Assembly: GCA_037043455.1 (NCBI GenBank)
Contig: JAWPHD010010198.1
Coordinates: 1 to 64,000, forward strand
Direction of reading: 5' to 3'
Origin: Cyrtodaria siliqua
Taxonomy: Eukaryota; Mollusca; Bivalvia; Adapedonta; Hiatellidae
DNA: 64,000 nucleotides
In this document: positions 23,211 to 34,770 of the stretch, piece after piece
How positions within the stretch are numbered: position 1 is the first letter of the stretch
Layout: each line of letters starts with the position of its first letter
Notes under the pieces: generated by a model
The model's input: only the letters and a program-made list of their open reading frames with translations
Databases searched by the model: none
Told to the model about the DNA's origin: nothing
Program-made: the position numbers and the translations under genes

Positions 23211-23761
23211 CTTTTTAAGATTAGTAAAGTGTAACGCAAGCAGGTCTCGATTCTGTAGTTTTATATTTCATATACACATATAGGTTTCAAATACTGGAAC
23301 TGTATTTGCCTAAAAGAACGTGTGCACATTTCTTTATTTTCCTTTGACTGTTTGTTCAGCGATTTTCATATAATGGCTTGGTACGAATGGGTTACCGTAG
23401 AAATCGCGATGCTGTTACGAAATGCAAAGTATGCCATTAGTCCATACAGTGGTTTCATATGTACAAGACCCCCACCTGTTAATATTTAAAAAATCAGGAG
23501 TATATCTTTCCGGGTAAACGTTTTCGGTTTTTTTCAGGCTTGGGTCCCTGCCTAGTACTTTTGATGTTAATTTGTCGATCGCAGGTAAAAAAAAATGAAA
23601 CAGGTACGCTATACAACTGTCTTATATACGGGTTTCCACCCATGTTTCACGAGCTTGAAGTTGGTAGTAAACCAAGCGTTAAACCGCTCCCATTAGCCTT
23701 ATATAGAGCTTTATATATATAAATATATGGATCTTATCATATATTTCTATTCATTAAACAG

Positions 23762-23914
23762 AAAGTGGGGGAGCCTCCGCTAGTGGGCGAGCCAGAGCTG
23801 GTGTTGCAGGCGATCTATATGCTAACCGAGTAGCTCTGCCGCCATTGGGTCCAGGTTTACATTCACTTGATGCGAATGAAGTGACCTCTCAGTTTTATAT
23901 TGAAGCCAGAAATG
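23762..23914 (+). CDS. copy 1 exon 9, Gly/Ala-rich linker
   Basis: A 153-nt phase 1-1 exon encoding ESGGASASGRARAGVAGDLY and then ALPPLGPGLHSLDANEVTSQ. It is low in complexity, probably a flexible linker between the membrane tail and the HECT domain. The identical exon length and few replacements in copy 2 support a real coding exon. Confidence 0.8.
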
Positions 23915-24516
23915 GTTGGTATTATATTATGTTGGGTCCTTTTAAATCAGAAACAAGTAAACAATAATTATATTTGGTATGCAAACATGGTGCTTGGCAA
24001 TAAGATTTCTAGGCAACAGAGGTATTAGTTATAAACTCCATTTTTAATTGATTTAATAATTACAACACTTTATTTAACGAGAGAACTCATATGATATGTA
24101 CATAGTTTATTTGTTTTTGAATAAATATCTAATTTCATCACTAAAGACAGTTTGTTAGTTTGTTATGTTTTATAGTTGACTCGTCCTTGAATGCTGCTTT
24201 CCCTGTCCGATATTTGTATCTCTTTCTTGTTATGTTTTATATAAGCAAACATACGCTGTTTGGAAAGTGTTTTTTATATATACCCGGAAAAACACACGGT
24301 GAAGTATATGAATATTATTGTATAACAATATTTAACGGGTACCATAACATGATAACTGCACACTTTATGTTTTGGCCGTGGTGTTAAAATAATGCTCAGC
24401 GGTCATCTGCATAGATTGTTAACCCTCGTTAATACAATTACTTATTTGCTTTTCGTCTTTTTTGTGTGTGTGTCGGTTTTGTTTTAATGTAATTTGAATT
24501 GACACTAAATCTTCAG

Positions 24517-24660
24517 AGTTGAACGGACTAAGTGCCTCTCTGAAGCATCCACCGTTAACAGTCTGGGTACGGAGGAACCATATCGTAGAAGATGTCATGC
24601 ATTCTTACGAAAACATGGACTCCTCGAACGTGGAATCTACATTGACTTCCAAATTTGTAG
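24517..24660 (+). CDS. copy 1 exon 10, start of HECT domain
   Basis: A 144-nt phase 1-1 exon. LTVWVRRNHIVEDVM matches the N-terminal HECT pattern (l.V.R..iveD), and the exon ends at SKFVG. Joined to exon 11 it forms FVGEEGVDAGGV, a hallmark of the HECT N-lobe. This junction ties the exon to the ligase domain without ambiguity. Confidence 0.9.
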
Positions 24661-24873
24661 GTAGGTCAATACTGAGCATCATATCATTGGCTCTCTTCTA
24701 ACACGTATGGCATGGTCATCATGACAACATCACTGCATGTAGTCAGATGAAACATACTTCGTTATAAATGTATGTAAACGTGTTCAAGCTGGAAATGGAT
24801 ACTGGTCGTAAAAAAAGACATGGAATAGACTCAATTGTTGTGATTGTTGCTTCCAGAGGATATACCTTATCAG

Positions 24874-25364
24874 TATATATTACATATTTTTTGTGATTTG
24901 TATAGGAAATGATAGGAATAGAAAAGCTATATCTTCTCGTTTGCTCTACTGGGAAATATCTCCCAGTGGGAGATATTTCCGAGTACGGAACATTGCTCAG
25001 CCTTTTCCGTCAGTGGCGAAGATGCCAAATGACGTTCCGATTGTTTTACGGACGTCGTCGTCAGATTCCGCCACTAGGAAATAACGGTTACGGAAATTAA
25101 CGAAGAGTTCCGGTTCCACTTGTTTTGTTTGTATGACGTAACATCGTCTTGGATGACGTAACGTCGTCTTGGCGTTCTCGTGCAAACTGGTGTAAAAACG
25201 CGTGAATCATTAGAAATATTAATAAAATATCATTTTAAATTATGTAATATATAGTTTAATAACCAGTGTTTTTGAGATACTGAAAACTCGTTCTTATATC
25301 AGGGTCATTTCTCTTCCTCGGGAGATATTTCCCGTATCTCAAAACTCTGGTTATTAAACTCTAT
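24874..25364. mobile_element. foldback element, orientation B, private to copy 1
   Basis: Inverted copy of 20604-21138 (cgtcttggcgttctcgtgc, taataaccagtgtttttgag, ctcaaaactctggttatt). Copy 2 reads across the site (ccttatcagtctgtatttta near 62140), so insertion followed the duplication. Exons 9 and 10 lie between the two inverted copies. Confidence 0.75.
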
Positions 25365-25516
25365 GTATTTTAATAGAATACCGCTTAATCCGATGCTAGT
25401 GGCGTGAGAGATGTTGTAAATTACATTACCTCTCATGAACAGGCACAATATAACCATCTCCGTTGTTTGTTGTTGTTGCTTACAAGTGATCCGTCTTTCA
25501 GTATTTATTGACATTC

Positions 25517-25860
25517 ACACTAGAGTTTGTTTAGTGCTGTGTGGTGGATGTTTGTTTGTTTGTTGGTTTTTATGGTGATTATGTCATTTTCAACACATTT
25601 AAGGTTATATATATATATATGACGGTCGATTTTTTTGTGATGGAGGCAGGCCACCCACTTTTCCTGGGTAGAACCAGTACCGTACACCTCCCGCCATCCG
25701 TGAGAATCGACACTCCTCACTTACAAGGCGAGCTCCCAGTGGGATTCGAACCCGCAGCGGTGAGAGTGTGGCGGATGTAAAAAGTTTCTACGACTACAAA
25801 TCAGTAGTGTTATAATTACTGGTCCTTTGGGATCATCAAGTCCAATCAGTGTCGCTTTAT
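25517..25860 (-). mobile_element. tRNA-derived SINE, minus strand
   Basis: On the minus strand it reads gctgcgGGTTCGAATCCC (B box), cactgggagctcgcc and gtactggttctacccagg, with a gtttgttt/ttacgtcatttt tail. The same insertion exists in copy 2 (62340-62640). Confidence 0.7.
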
Positions 25861-25922
25861 AGCAGGATACCACTTAAGCCGGTGCTAGGGTGCGTTAAAG
25901 GTGTTGCAAATTATATTAATAC

Positions 25923-26318
25923 ATACTGAAAAGGGGATCTCTTGGAAGCAACAAACATAAACAATAGAGAAAATAGTAGACTCGGTTCGGTTCGGTTTTA
26001 TCATGTGTATGTAGGTTTAATGAGGTTGTTCATGAGCGGTAATATAAGTTGCAGCACCTATCTAACACTAACACCGGCTTAAGCGCTACTTAAATCCGCA
26101 CTAATTGGACTTGATGATCCTAAATGACAAGTAAGTAATAACATTACTGATTTGTATTCGGGGCGACTTTTTACAGCCGCCACACAGCACTAAACAAACG
26201 CCATTATTAATGTAAATAAATACTGAAAACACTCATGAACAGGCTCTATAAAACCGAGCCTGCTACTTTTCTCTCTTGTTTGTGTTTGCTGCTTCCACAG
26301 GGATACCCTTTTCAGTAT
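25923..26318. mobile_element. MITE just upstream of the HECT exon
   Basis: About 396 bp with roughly 75-bp terminal inverted repeats: atactgaaaaggggatctct on the left and the inverse of ggatacccttttcagtat on the right. It carries the gcaccggcttaagcggt-type core. It ends 54 bp before the exon 11 acceptor and is present in both paralogs (62716-63087), so it is older than the duplication. Confidence 0.75.
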
Positions 26319-26372
26319 TATTGACTGTCAAATACATTTCCTGTTCAATATTTTTGTTAATAATGTTTGTAG

Positions 26373-27301
26373 GAGAAGAAGGCGTAGACGCAGGTGGTGT
26401 GATGAAGGACATGTTCACTTCGTTTTGGCACAAAGCAAAGGAATCTTACTTCAAAGGAAATGTTGCCTGCGTTCCAGTTATCAATATGCGATGCTACGAT
26501 ATGTCACCGTTTGTCACCCTTGGTCGTATATTTGCACACAGTACAGCTATCCTCAAAACCATTCCAATACAAATATGTAGAAGCACGCTCAACATGATCA
26601 TTTTCGGGGATATGGAAATGACAGATGGAACCGTGGATATCATCATTGAAGACTTCTTGCTGTTCGTTGACAATGATGACAGAACAGTGCTCAGACAAGC
26701 GCTTGATAACTTCGACGCACTAAGCGAGGATCAGACAACAAAGCTGCGATACATTTTCGCGAACTTCGAAATGGAAAACATACCACGCAAAGAGACACTC
26801 AAGAAAGATATTGCAAGCATTGCACACAACGAACTTTGCGCGAAGCCAAAAAGCGTATGTGAGCAGATGAGAAAGGGAATTCCAATGCTTCATCAGCAGA
26901 TGTTCTGGGCGCAGATGACAATTCGCCATATTGACGGCCTGTACGAAGACTTTCGACCAACGGCAAGGAAGGTTATCAGTAAGCTGAGATGCACACCTTG
27001 GCCTCTTCGACACGGGTCTAAGGAAATACAGGTATTTGATCATCTGAAAAGGTTTCTCCTGTACATATCACGCGACCTCCTTCTTGAATTCCTTCAGTTC
27101 GTTACCGCTGAGCGAAAGATTCCAGCTGAAAAGATAACTGTGACTTTTACAGATTTAACAGGCCTTGCCAGAAGACCCGTGGCTCACACGTGTGTTTGCC
27201 GACTTGAGCTACCAAAATCTTACACACAATACGAAGACCTTAAACGAGAGTTTACAAGTATACTTACTTCTGCAGATGGCATGTGCATGAACATGCAGTA
27301 G
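26373..27301 (+). CDS. copy 1 exon 11, HECT E3 ubiquitin ligase domain
   Basis: 308 residues from GEEGVDAGGVMKDMF to the stop. The HECT N-lobe lies in the first ~210 residues (TLGRIFAHSTAILK, the lGr...a block). The C-lobe contains SRDLLLEFLQFVTAERKIP (the L..fL.F.TG...P pattern) and RRPVAHTCVCRLELPKSY, where the Cys at 27191-27193 is the expected thioester-forming catalytic residue. Together with exon 10 it gives a near-complete domain of about 345 residues. HECT ligases accept ubiquitin from an E2 onto this Cys and pass it to a substrate. It is closest in character to the divergent HECT modules often labelled G2E3-like in invertebrates (inference). The acceptor is tttgtag. Confidence 0.92.
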
Positions 27302-28140
27302 GAATGTATATAACATGCTCGTGTTGATGAGGCTGAACTGAACGTGCCAGTATAGTTCTCTGTGTATCGTATTTATATTGAATTGAACCAGGTGCTTTAT
27401 TTCGCACCTGCATACTTCTAACCAATCTCTTTCTGTCTGTTTAACCATGTGACAATCCCATATTTCCACTATTATACTCAAAACAGTCTAAATTATTTTC
27501 ATAGTGTACTCCACCTGATACCCAGAGTCCCGGAAATTTATATTCAGTAGATGTGGAGTCCAAAAAGATTCATATTCGTATTTGTACTATGGAAAGATAA
27601 CCCTTACAGTCAACATTTGAAACAGTACTGTTATGATATTTTACATGTGTTTTTCAAATGTTATTGTATTGTTATGTTGAACAAAATATTGTTTTCGTTC
27701 TGCTTAATTAATAACGGAAATTTCCAGTTGGAATTAAAATGTACAACGTTTGGTTAGATTAGAGATGTCTGAAATAAAGAGGTCATTAAATCGTGTTGAG
27801 TACAACACTGAATTATGTTGGACTTCGTCTCGTCCAAATGGGTTCTGTCGGCTGGGTACCAACAGAAATCTGTTTTGTACTGTTACATAACCCCATAGTA
27901 TACTTGTCTTTTGTTTATCCATATACTTTTTGTTTGTTTTCGTTGAAGGTGAACCTTGAACGCTGCATTTTCTGTTCGGCTTGTTTTATCTACTTTGAAA
28001 GTATAACATTTTGGAGAAAAAGCTGGGGAATATATATTATCAAATTTCACCCCATAATTCCCGGAATACAGATCAGAAGATGAGTTAAGAGTACAAGTTA
28101 CCCATTTTTTCCCACATGTACATTGTCAGGTTTTGTTTTA
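27302..28140 (+). other. 3' flank of copy 1
   Basis: Probable 3' UTR, with an AATAAA at 27773-27778 about 470 bp after the stop. 27930-28000 resembles the RT-element 3' end (gaacgctgcattttctgttcg). No other exon seen. Confidence 0.4.
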
Positions 28141-28815
28141 CTATATAACTGACGTCGGATACCGGCGTCTTCCCCTATCTGGGGAACCTACATCTTCCCC
28201 CTATTTAAGGTTAAAAATTCCCCTCTACAGAAAGTTCCCCTTTAATTTAAAGACTAATAAATCATGAACGAAAACAACGATAAATCGCCTTCGACGCTTC
28301 GCAATTGTTTATCGTAGAACACTTTACGGTTTACCTTTACGACAATGACTAATAACAAGGGAAGTAACTGTTGTGGTTTCCGGTATATTTTGTGAACTTT
28401 TATCAGCGATGTCGCACAACTGGCAAAATTGCATGCCACTGTAATTAAATAGTGACATGACAGTGTTTTTCTTTTTGTCCTAAAATGTGACAGTTTTTAA
28501 TGTTCTTTTGCTTGTTTTTGTGGAAGGAATGTCAGTAATATCATTTTTTTTGATTAGTGTGACAATAAATAAAGAAGTTTTTTATTCATGCTTTATTTGG
28601 TATTTTATAGTAATGACTACTTTTTAAAGTTAGTAACATATCATTGGATAAACATGATTATGGACAAATTTAAATTAAAGATTAAAATGCCTTTTTAATT
28701 AATTTTAATTTTCCCCTCAAAACAACCAAATGCACGCAAATTTCCCCCTAAATCGAAAAAATCGCGCGTTTTTCCCCTCTGAAAGGGCCTGGGCGCCTTC
28801 CTCTATTTGTAAAAA
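28141..28815. other. unassigned repeat-like block
   Basis: Contains spaced ttcccc(c/t)tat-type segments at both ends (cggcgtcttcccctatctgg; tttttcccctctgaaagggc). It looks repetitive in style but no copy is seen elsewhere in the window and no clear inverted repeat is visible. Confidence 0.3.
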
Positions 28816-28854
28816 AACCCCTGATTGTGTATATACAGTCTAAGTTATTAACTA

Positions 28855-31800
28855 CGAAACATGTACTGCTTGAACCCATTGTTTGTAGTGATACACATGA
28901 ACATGGTGTATGCACATTCTTTGTAATTAATGATACAACATTTACTGCTTGAACTCATTATTTGTAATGATACACATGAACATGGTGTATGCACATTCTT
29001 TGTAATTAATGATACAACATTTACTGCTTGAACTCATTATTTGTAATGATACACATGAACATGGTGTATGCACATTCTTTGTAATTAATGATACAACATA
29101 CACTGTTTGAACTCATTATTTGTAATGATACACATGAACATGGTGTATGCACATTCTTTGTAATTAATGATACAACATACACTGTTTGAACTCATTATTT
29201 GTAATGATACACATGAACATGGTGTATGCACATTCTTTGTAATTAATGATACAACATTTACTGCTTGAACTCATTATTTGTAATGATACACATGCACATG
29301 GTGTATGCACATTCTTTGTAATTAATGATACAACATACACTGTTTGAACTCATTATTTGTAATGATACACATGAACATGGTGTATGCACATTCTTTGTAA
29401 TTAATGATACAACATACACTGTTTGAACTCATTATTTGTAATGATACACATGAACATGGTGTATGCACATTCTTTGTAATTAATGATACAACATACACTG
29501 TTTGAACTCATTATTTGTAATGATACACATGAACATGGTGTATGCACATTCTTTGTAATTAATGATAAAACATACACTGTTTAAACTCATTATTTGTAAT
29601 GATACACATGAACATGGTGTATGCACATTCTTTGTAATTAATGGTAAAACATTTACTGTTCGAACTCATTATTTGTAATGATACACATGAACATGGTGTA
29701 TGCACATTCTTTGTAATTAATGGTAAAACATATACTGTTTGAACTCATTATTTGTAATGATACACATGAACATGGTGTATGCACATTCTTTGTAATTAAT
29801 GATAAAACATTTACTGTTCGAACTCATTATTTGTAATGATACACATGAACATGGTGTATGCACATTCTTTGTAATTAATGATACAACATTTACTGCTTGA
29901 ACACATTATTTGTAATGATACACATGAACATGGTGTATGCACATTCTTTGTAATTAATGATACAACATACACTGTTTGAACTCATTATTTGTAATGATAC
30001 ACATGAACATGGTGTATGCACATTCTTTGTAATTAATGATACAACATACACTGTTTGAACTCATTATTTGTAATGATACACATGAACATGGTGTATGTAC
30101 ATTCTTTGTAATTAATGATACAACATTTACTGCTTGAACTCATTATTTGTAATGATACACATGCACATGGTGTATGCACATTCTTTGTAATTAATGATAC
30201 AACATACACTGTTTGAACTCATTATTTGTAATGATACACATGAACATGGTGTATGCACATTCTTTGTAATTAATGATACAACATACACTGTTTGAACTCA
30301 TTATTTGTAATGATACACATGAACATGGTGTATGCACATTCTTTGTAATTAATGATACAACATACACTGTTTGAACTCATTATTTGTAATGATACACATG
30401 ACAATGGTGTATGCACAATCTTTGTAATTAATGATACAACATACACTGTTTAAACTCATTATTTGTAATGATACACATGAACATGGTGTATGCACATTCT
30501 TTGTAATTAATGATACAACATACACTGTTTGAACTCATTATTTGTAATGATACACATGAACATGGTGTATGCACATTCTTTGTAATTAATGGTAAAACAT
30601 TTACTGTTCGAACTCATTATTTGTAATGATACACATGAACATGGTGTATGCACATTCTTTGTAATTAATGGTAAAACATATACTGTTTGAACTCATTATT
30701 TGTAATGATACACATGAACATGGTGTATGCACATTCTTTGTAATTAATGATAAAACATTTACTGCTTGAACTCATTATTTGTAATGATACACATGAACAT
30801 GGTGTATGCACATTCTTTGTAATTAATGATACAACATACACTGTTTGAACTCATTATTTGTAATGATACACATGAACATGGTGTATGCACATTCTTTGTA
30901 ATTAATGATACAACATACACTGTTTGAACTCATTATTTGTAATGATACACATGGACATGGTGTATGCACATTCTTTGTAATTAATGATACAATATACACT
31001 GTTTGAACTCATTATTTGTAATGATACACATGAACATGGTGTATGCACATTCTTTGTAGTTAATGATACAACATACACTGTTTGAACTCATTATTTGTAA
31101 TGATACACATGAACATGGTGTATGCACATTCTTTGTAATTAATGATAAAACATACACTGTTTGAACTCATTATTTGTAATGATACACATGAACATGGTGT
31201 ATGCACATTCTTTGTAATTAATGGTAAAACATTTACTGTTCGAACTCATTATTTGTAATGATACACATGAACATGGTGTATGCACATTCTTTGTAATTAA
31301 TGGTAAAACATATACTGTTTGAACTCATTATTTGTAATGATACACATGAACATGGTGTATGCACATTCTTTGTAATTAATGATAAAACATTTACTGTTCG
31401 AACTCATTATTTGTAATGATACACATGAACATGGTGTATGCACATTCTTTGTAATTAATGGTAAAACATATACTGTTTGAACTCATTATTTGTAATGATA
31501 CACATGAACATGGTGTATGCACATTCTTTGTAATTAATGATAAAACATTTACTGCGTGAACTCATTATTTGTAATGATACACATGAACATGGTGTATGCA
31601 CATTCTTTGTAATTAATGATACAACATACACTGTTTGAACTCATTATTTGTAATGATACACATGAACATGGTGTATGCACATTCTTTGTAATTAATGATA
31701 CAACATACACTGTTTGAACTCATTATTTGTAATGATACACATGGACATGGTGTATGCACATTCTTTGTAATTAATGATACAACATACACTGTTTGAACTC

Positions 31801-32259
31801 ATTATTTGTAATGATACACATGAACATGGTGTATGCACATTCTTGGTAATTAATGATACAACATACACTGTTTGGACTCATTATTTGTAATGATACACAT
31901 GAACATGGTGTATGCACATTCTTTGTAATTAATGATACAACATACACTGTTTGAACTCATTATTTGTAATGATACACATGAACATGGTGTATGCACATTC
32001 TTTGTAATTAATGGTAAAACATTTACTGTTTGAACTCATTATTTGTAATGATACACATGAACATGGTGTATGCACATTCTTTGTAATTAATGGTAAAACA
32101 TGTACTGTTTGAACTCATTATTTGTAATGATACACATGAACATGGTGTATGCACATTCTTTGTAATTAATGGTAAAACATTTACTGTTTGAACTCATTAT
32201 TTGTAATGATACACATGAACATGGTGTATGCGCATTCTTTGTAATTAATTATACACACG
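28855..32259 (+). repeat. 79-bp satellite array, about 43 units, with higher-order pattern
   Basis: The unit contains tactgtttgaactcattatt, tgtaatgatacacatgaaca and tggtgtatgcacattctttg plus taattaatgatacaaca. Spacing is exactly 79 bp where checked. Variant positions (tacactgtttg, tttactgcttg, tttactgttcg, ggtaaaaca, catgcacatgg, catggacatgg) recur in blocks about 10-11 units apart, which indicates higher-order repeats. No gene lies inside. Confidence 0.95.
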
Positions 32260-32935
32260 TACTTTTTGAATTCATTGTTTGTAATGATAAATAAGTACAT
32301 TTTGCATATACGGTATTAATTTTAAATGATAAAACATGTACATTTTGAACTCTTTTTTGTAGTGATAAACATGAACATGTTGTTTGCACATTATTGTACA
32401 TACTGTAGTCATTGTAGTGGTAAATATGAACCTATTGTCTTTACACCTTTTTGATTTAAACGATATACATTCAATACTCTTTATAGCGATAGACATGAGC
32501 ATGTTGTACGCACATTCTTTGTAATTAACGATAAACAGGTACATTTTATACTCTTTGCTTGTAATGATAAACATGTACATTTTCTATATGTATCTGTATC
32601 AAATGATAACACATGTATATGCTGTATTTTATGTATATATTGATAGACACGCACATGTTGTATATATATTGTTTGTATGAAATGATAAACATATTTATCA
32701 CAAAACACGTTATTGTGTACTCTTTGTTTGTAGTGATGAACTTGAATATAGTTCATTTTTTGTAGTGATAAACATGCACATTTTCTATATGTATCTGTAT
32801 CAAATGATAACACATGTTTATGATGTATTGTATGTATATATTGATAGACACACACATGTTGTATATATATTGTTTGTATGAAATGATAAACATATTTATC
32901 ACAAAAAATTGCGTCTGGAAGTGTAAAACACTGGT
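32260..32935 (+). repeat. degenerate edge of the satellite array
   Basis: Diverged relatives of the satellite motif (gtaatgataaacatgtacat, tgttgtatatatattgtttg) with irregular spacing, plus an internal duplication (32577-32700 versus 32777-32905). Divergence at the array edge fits the usual satellite pattern. Open frames here are repeat artefacts. Confidence 0.7.
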
Positions 32936-32952
32936 GGAATAAGACATATATG

Positions 32953-33180
32953 AATGCTCGGTAAGCCGTCATATCATATAACGTCGTATTGATGCTCGGT
33001 AAGCCGTCATATCATATAAAGTCGTATTGATGCTCGGTAAGCCGTCATATCATATAAAGTCGTATTGATGCTCGGTAAGCCGTCATATCATATAAAGTCG
33101 TATTGATGCTCGGTAAGCCGTCATATCATATAACGTCGTATTGATGCTCGGTAAGCCGTCATATCATATAAAGTCGTATT
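32953..33180 (+). repeat. 38-bp tandem repeat, six units
   Basis: Six units of gatgctcggtaagccgtcat plus atcatataa(a/c)gtcgtatt, starting at 32953, 32991, 33029, 33067, 33105 and 33143. They differ at a single a/c position. Confidence 0.95.
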
Positions 33181-33980
33181 GCCAATTTGTCAAAAATGAA
33201 AAAGCGCTCATGTAAGATACTCTATATACATTTTGTATTTAATGATACCCGTGTATGCATTTTCCATATACATTCTTACAACTATGGGATACACTACATA
33301 CCACAATAATTAATGTCCCATCATGGTAACAATGGGATAAACTCATGGTAACTAATATATAGATTAATGAAAATAAGAGGCAAATGTAGTGCCTTAACAT
33401 TACTCATGGACAAATTCAATAAATGAGAGTCGACATATTTATTGTTTATTTATTGGTTTGTTAGGTTTTGACAATTTTAAAAATATTGTTTTATGGTAGA
33501 TAACATAACACATTGCATCAAAATCGATATGATTTAAATATCTAATATGTATTGAACACATGAACATACAAGAAGCATCAATAGTGGTGCGAACGCCGAA
33601 TTGCGAATGTGACTGTATATTCAACATTTTAACTGAACAAGCTATGTAAAAAAAGGGAGATAATGCAGGTAAAATACAAGACAGAGTTATGGTTATTGTC
33701 ATATAACATTGTGTGATGATAATGAATACATGTGTCAAGTTTCGGGCAATTAATTTTTGAGAAATGAGGAAAAACAAAAACTTTAACCAAAAGCTTTAAT
33801 CAAAAACGCAAAAATGAATAGACGGACAAACAGACGGACAGACAGACGGACAAACAGACAGACGGACAAACAGACGGACAGACAAACGTAAATCACCGAA
33901 CCATACGCCTGGATTTGCTTCGCAATCTAACTAATAAATGAAACATTATCCTTGCTGGGACTCCTTCGATCATAAGGCAA
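33181..33980. other. intergenic, with gacggacaaaca microsatellite
   Basis: No exon recognised. 33826-33893 is a run of gacggacaaacagacggaca-type repeats. Confidence 0.5.
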
Positions 33981-34500
33981 CTTACTTTGATTATACTTAA
34001 TTCTTTATTAACACTGTCCCGTTTTGTTAGAATGAGAACAGGCAAGAGTGAGAACTTAAGCGCCCTAGAACCAGGTTTTCACGTCCAAGTGGCCCCTTTT
34101 ACCTCTGACAGTCAAACCTGTTGTGCTTGATATCGGATACGTTGCTTTGTAGTTTGTAATATATATCATTATTGTTTTAGTGCTTGTTTTTGGATGGATG
34201 TCTCAATGATACACTTCGTGTTTACACTTGGATTTTCTTCCAAACAAGACAACGTAACGGCCCTCTGTGTTATTGTTTTATTATATTCGGCGTATTGAAA
34301 AATATAAGTCAAATATAGTCGCCGTCTGCCTATAAACTACTGTTTATGTTGAGAGATGGGCGGAAACTGTGTACGAATTGTGTATTGTTGTTTTATTCGG
34401 GTTTCGTTAAAATTAGAGCATTTGAATCATTAAACTCCAAGTCAGATAAGAAATACAACTTGTCCTTGCAATATATTCATATGAAACCTGCTTGTCCTGA
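33981..34500 (+). mobile_element. RT-element 3'-end fragment and flank
   Basis: 33990-34120 matches the dispersed 3' block (aacactgtcccgttttgtta, ccctagaaccaggttttcac). The rest has no recognised feature. Confidence 0.5.
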
Positions 34501-34509
34501 ACAATACTA

Positions 34510-34770
34510 TACTTAAGTGAAAAAGTTTAGCAAGTTTCTATTGCACCCTGGAAATAATACATGTTTGGTTGTAAAATCAAGAAACTACTGCCATACTCAG
34601 TAGACACAATAATTTATTAAACACACATCAATAACAGTCGAACTTCTTAATGGCGTAATGAATAAATGAACCTAAGGTCAAGCCCGTAAAATCACAAAAT
34701 GTCAATATATCTTGTATACGGTTTTATTTCATCTACAAAACATGCTAAACTGTTTTCCCTCAGTATATGT
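34510..34770 (+). repeat. dispersed repeat, third copy
   Basis: Matches 17697-17960 and 59206-59463 (gcaccctggaaataatac, cacacatcaataacagtcga). It lacks the hairpin that follows the other two. Confidence 0.75.

Larger units (their letters stand above)
18340..23552. mobile_element. 5.2-kb TIR element, private to copy 1
   Basis: Starts GGCAGGGAACCAACTTCTCG and ends with the inverse, tgggtccctgcc, with extended inverted similarity of about 200 bp (tttacccggaaagatat, gaaaccactgtatgga, atttcgtaac). A TA dinucleotide flanks each end (18338-18339, 23553-23554). Copy 2 reads straight across the site near 59840. The interior holds a minus-strand RT-element fragment, a foldback element, a plus-strand RT fragment and a degenerate tandem array. 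No intact transposase is visible, so it looks like a non-autonomous or gutted DNA transposon. Confidence 0.75.
2549..27231 (+). repeat. segmental duplication, copy 1
   Basis: This interval aligns collinearly with 47789-64000. The shared left edge is tactattatctgttaattaa followed by taaaacgcgacgcgacgg. Position 27231 corresponds to the last base of the window in copy 2. All 11 exons of the receptor-HECT gene and most intronic repeats correspond, with insertions private to each copy. The true right end cannot be seen because copy 2 is cut by the window. Confidence 0.9.
3105..27301 (+). pseudogene. receptor-HECT gene, copy 1 (ectodomain frame broken)
   Basis: Eleven exons match copy 2 one for one: 3105-3163, 5298-5672, 6219-6543, 7058-7378, 7787-7894, 8796-8829, 10323-10408, 11711-11881, 23762-23914, 24517-24660 and 26373-27301 (stop TAG). 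Exons 4-11 are open and phase-compatible, covering the second Ig-like domain, stalk, transmembrane helix, cytoplasmic repeats and a complete HECT domain. Exons 1-3 carry net -2, -3 and +1 nt relative to copy 2, so translation from the ATG ends in exon 3. As read, the product would be a short secreted fragment of roughly 150 residues. The indels may be true decay or uncorrected assembly errors. A transcript starting internally could still make a receptor lacking the N-terminal domains. Intron 8 (11882-23761) is swollen by mobile elements. Confidence 0.8.

Noticed and set aside
24600..24625. YENM as a PI3K or Grb2 SH2-binding site
   Set aside because: The residues fall inside the N-lobe of the HECT fold and are probably structural, so a signalling role is not supported.
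26276..26372. An ATG-led start for a free-standing HECT gene upstream of exon 11
   Set aside because: The HECT domain begins in exon 10 and the exon 10-11 junction rebuilds the FVGEEGVDAGGV motif. The upstream in-frame sequence is MITE-derived and not conserved as protein in copy 2.
28855..33180. CRISPR-like repeat arrays
   Set aside because: The 79-bp and 38-bp units are contiguous with no unique spacers, and the DNA is animal.
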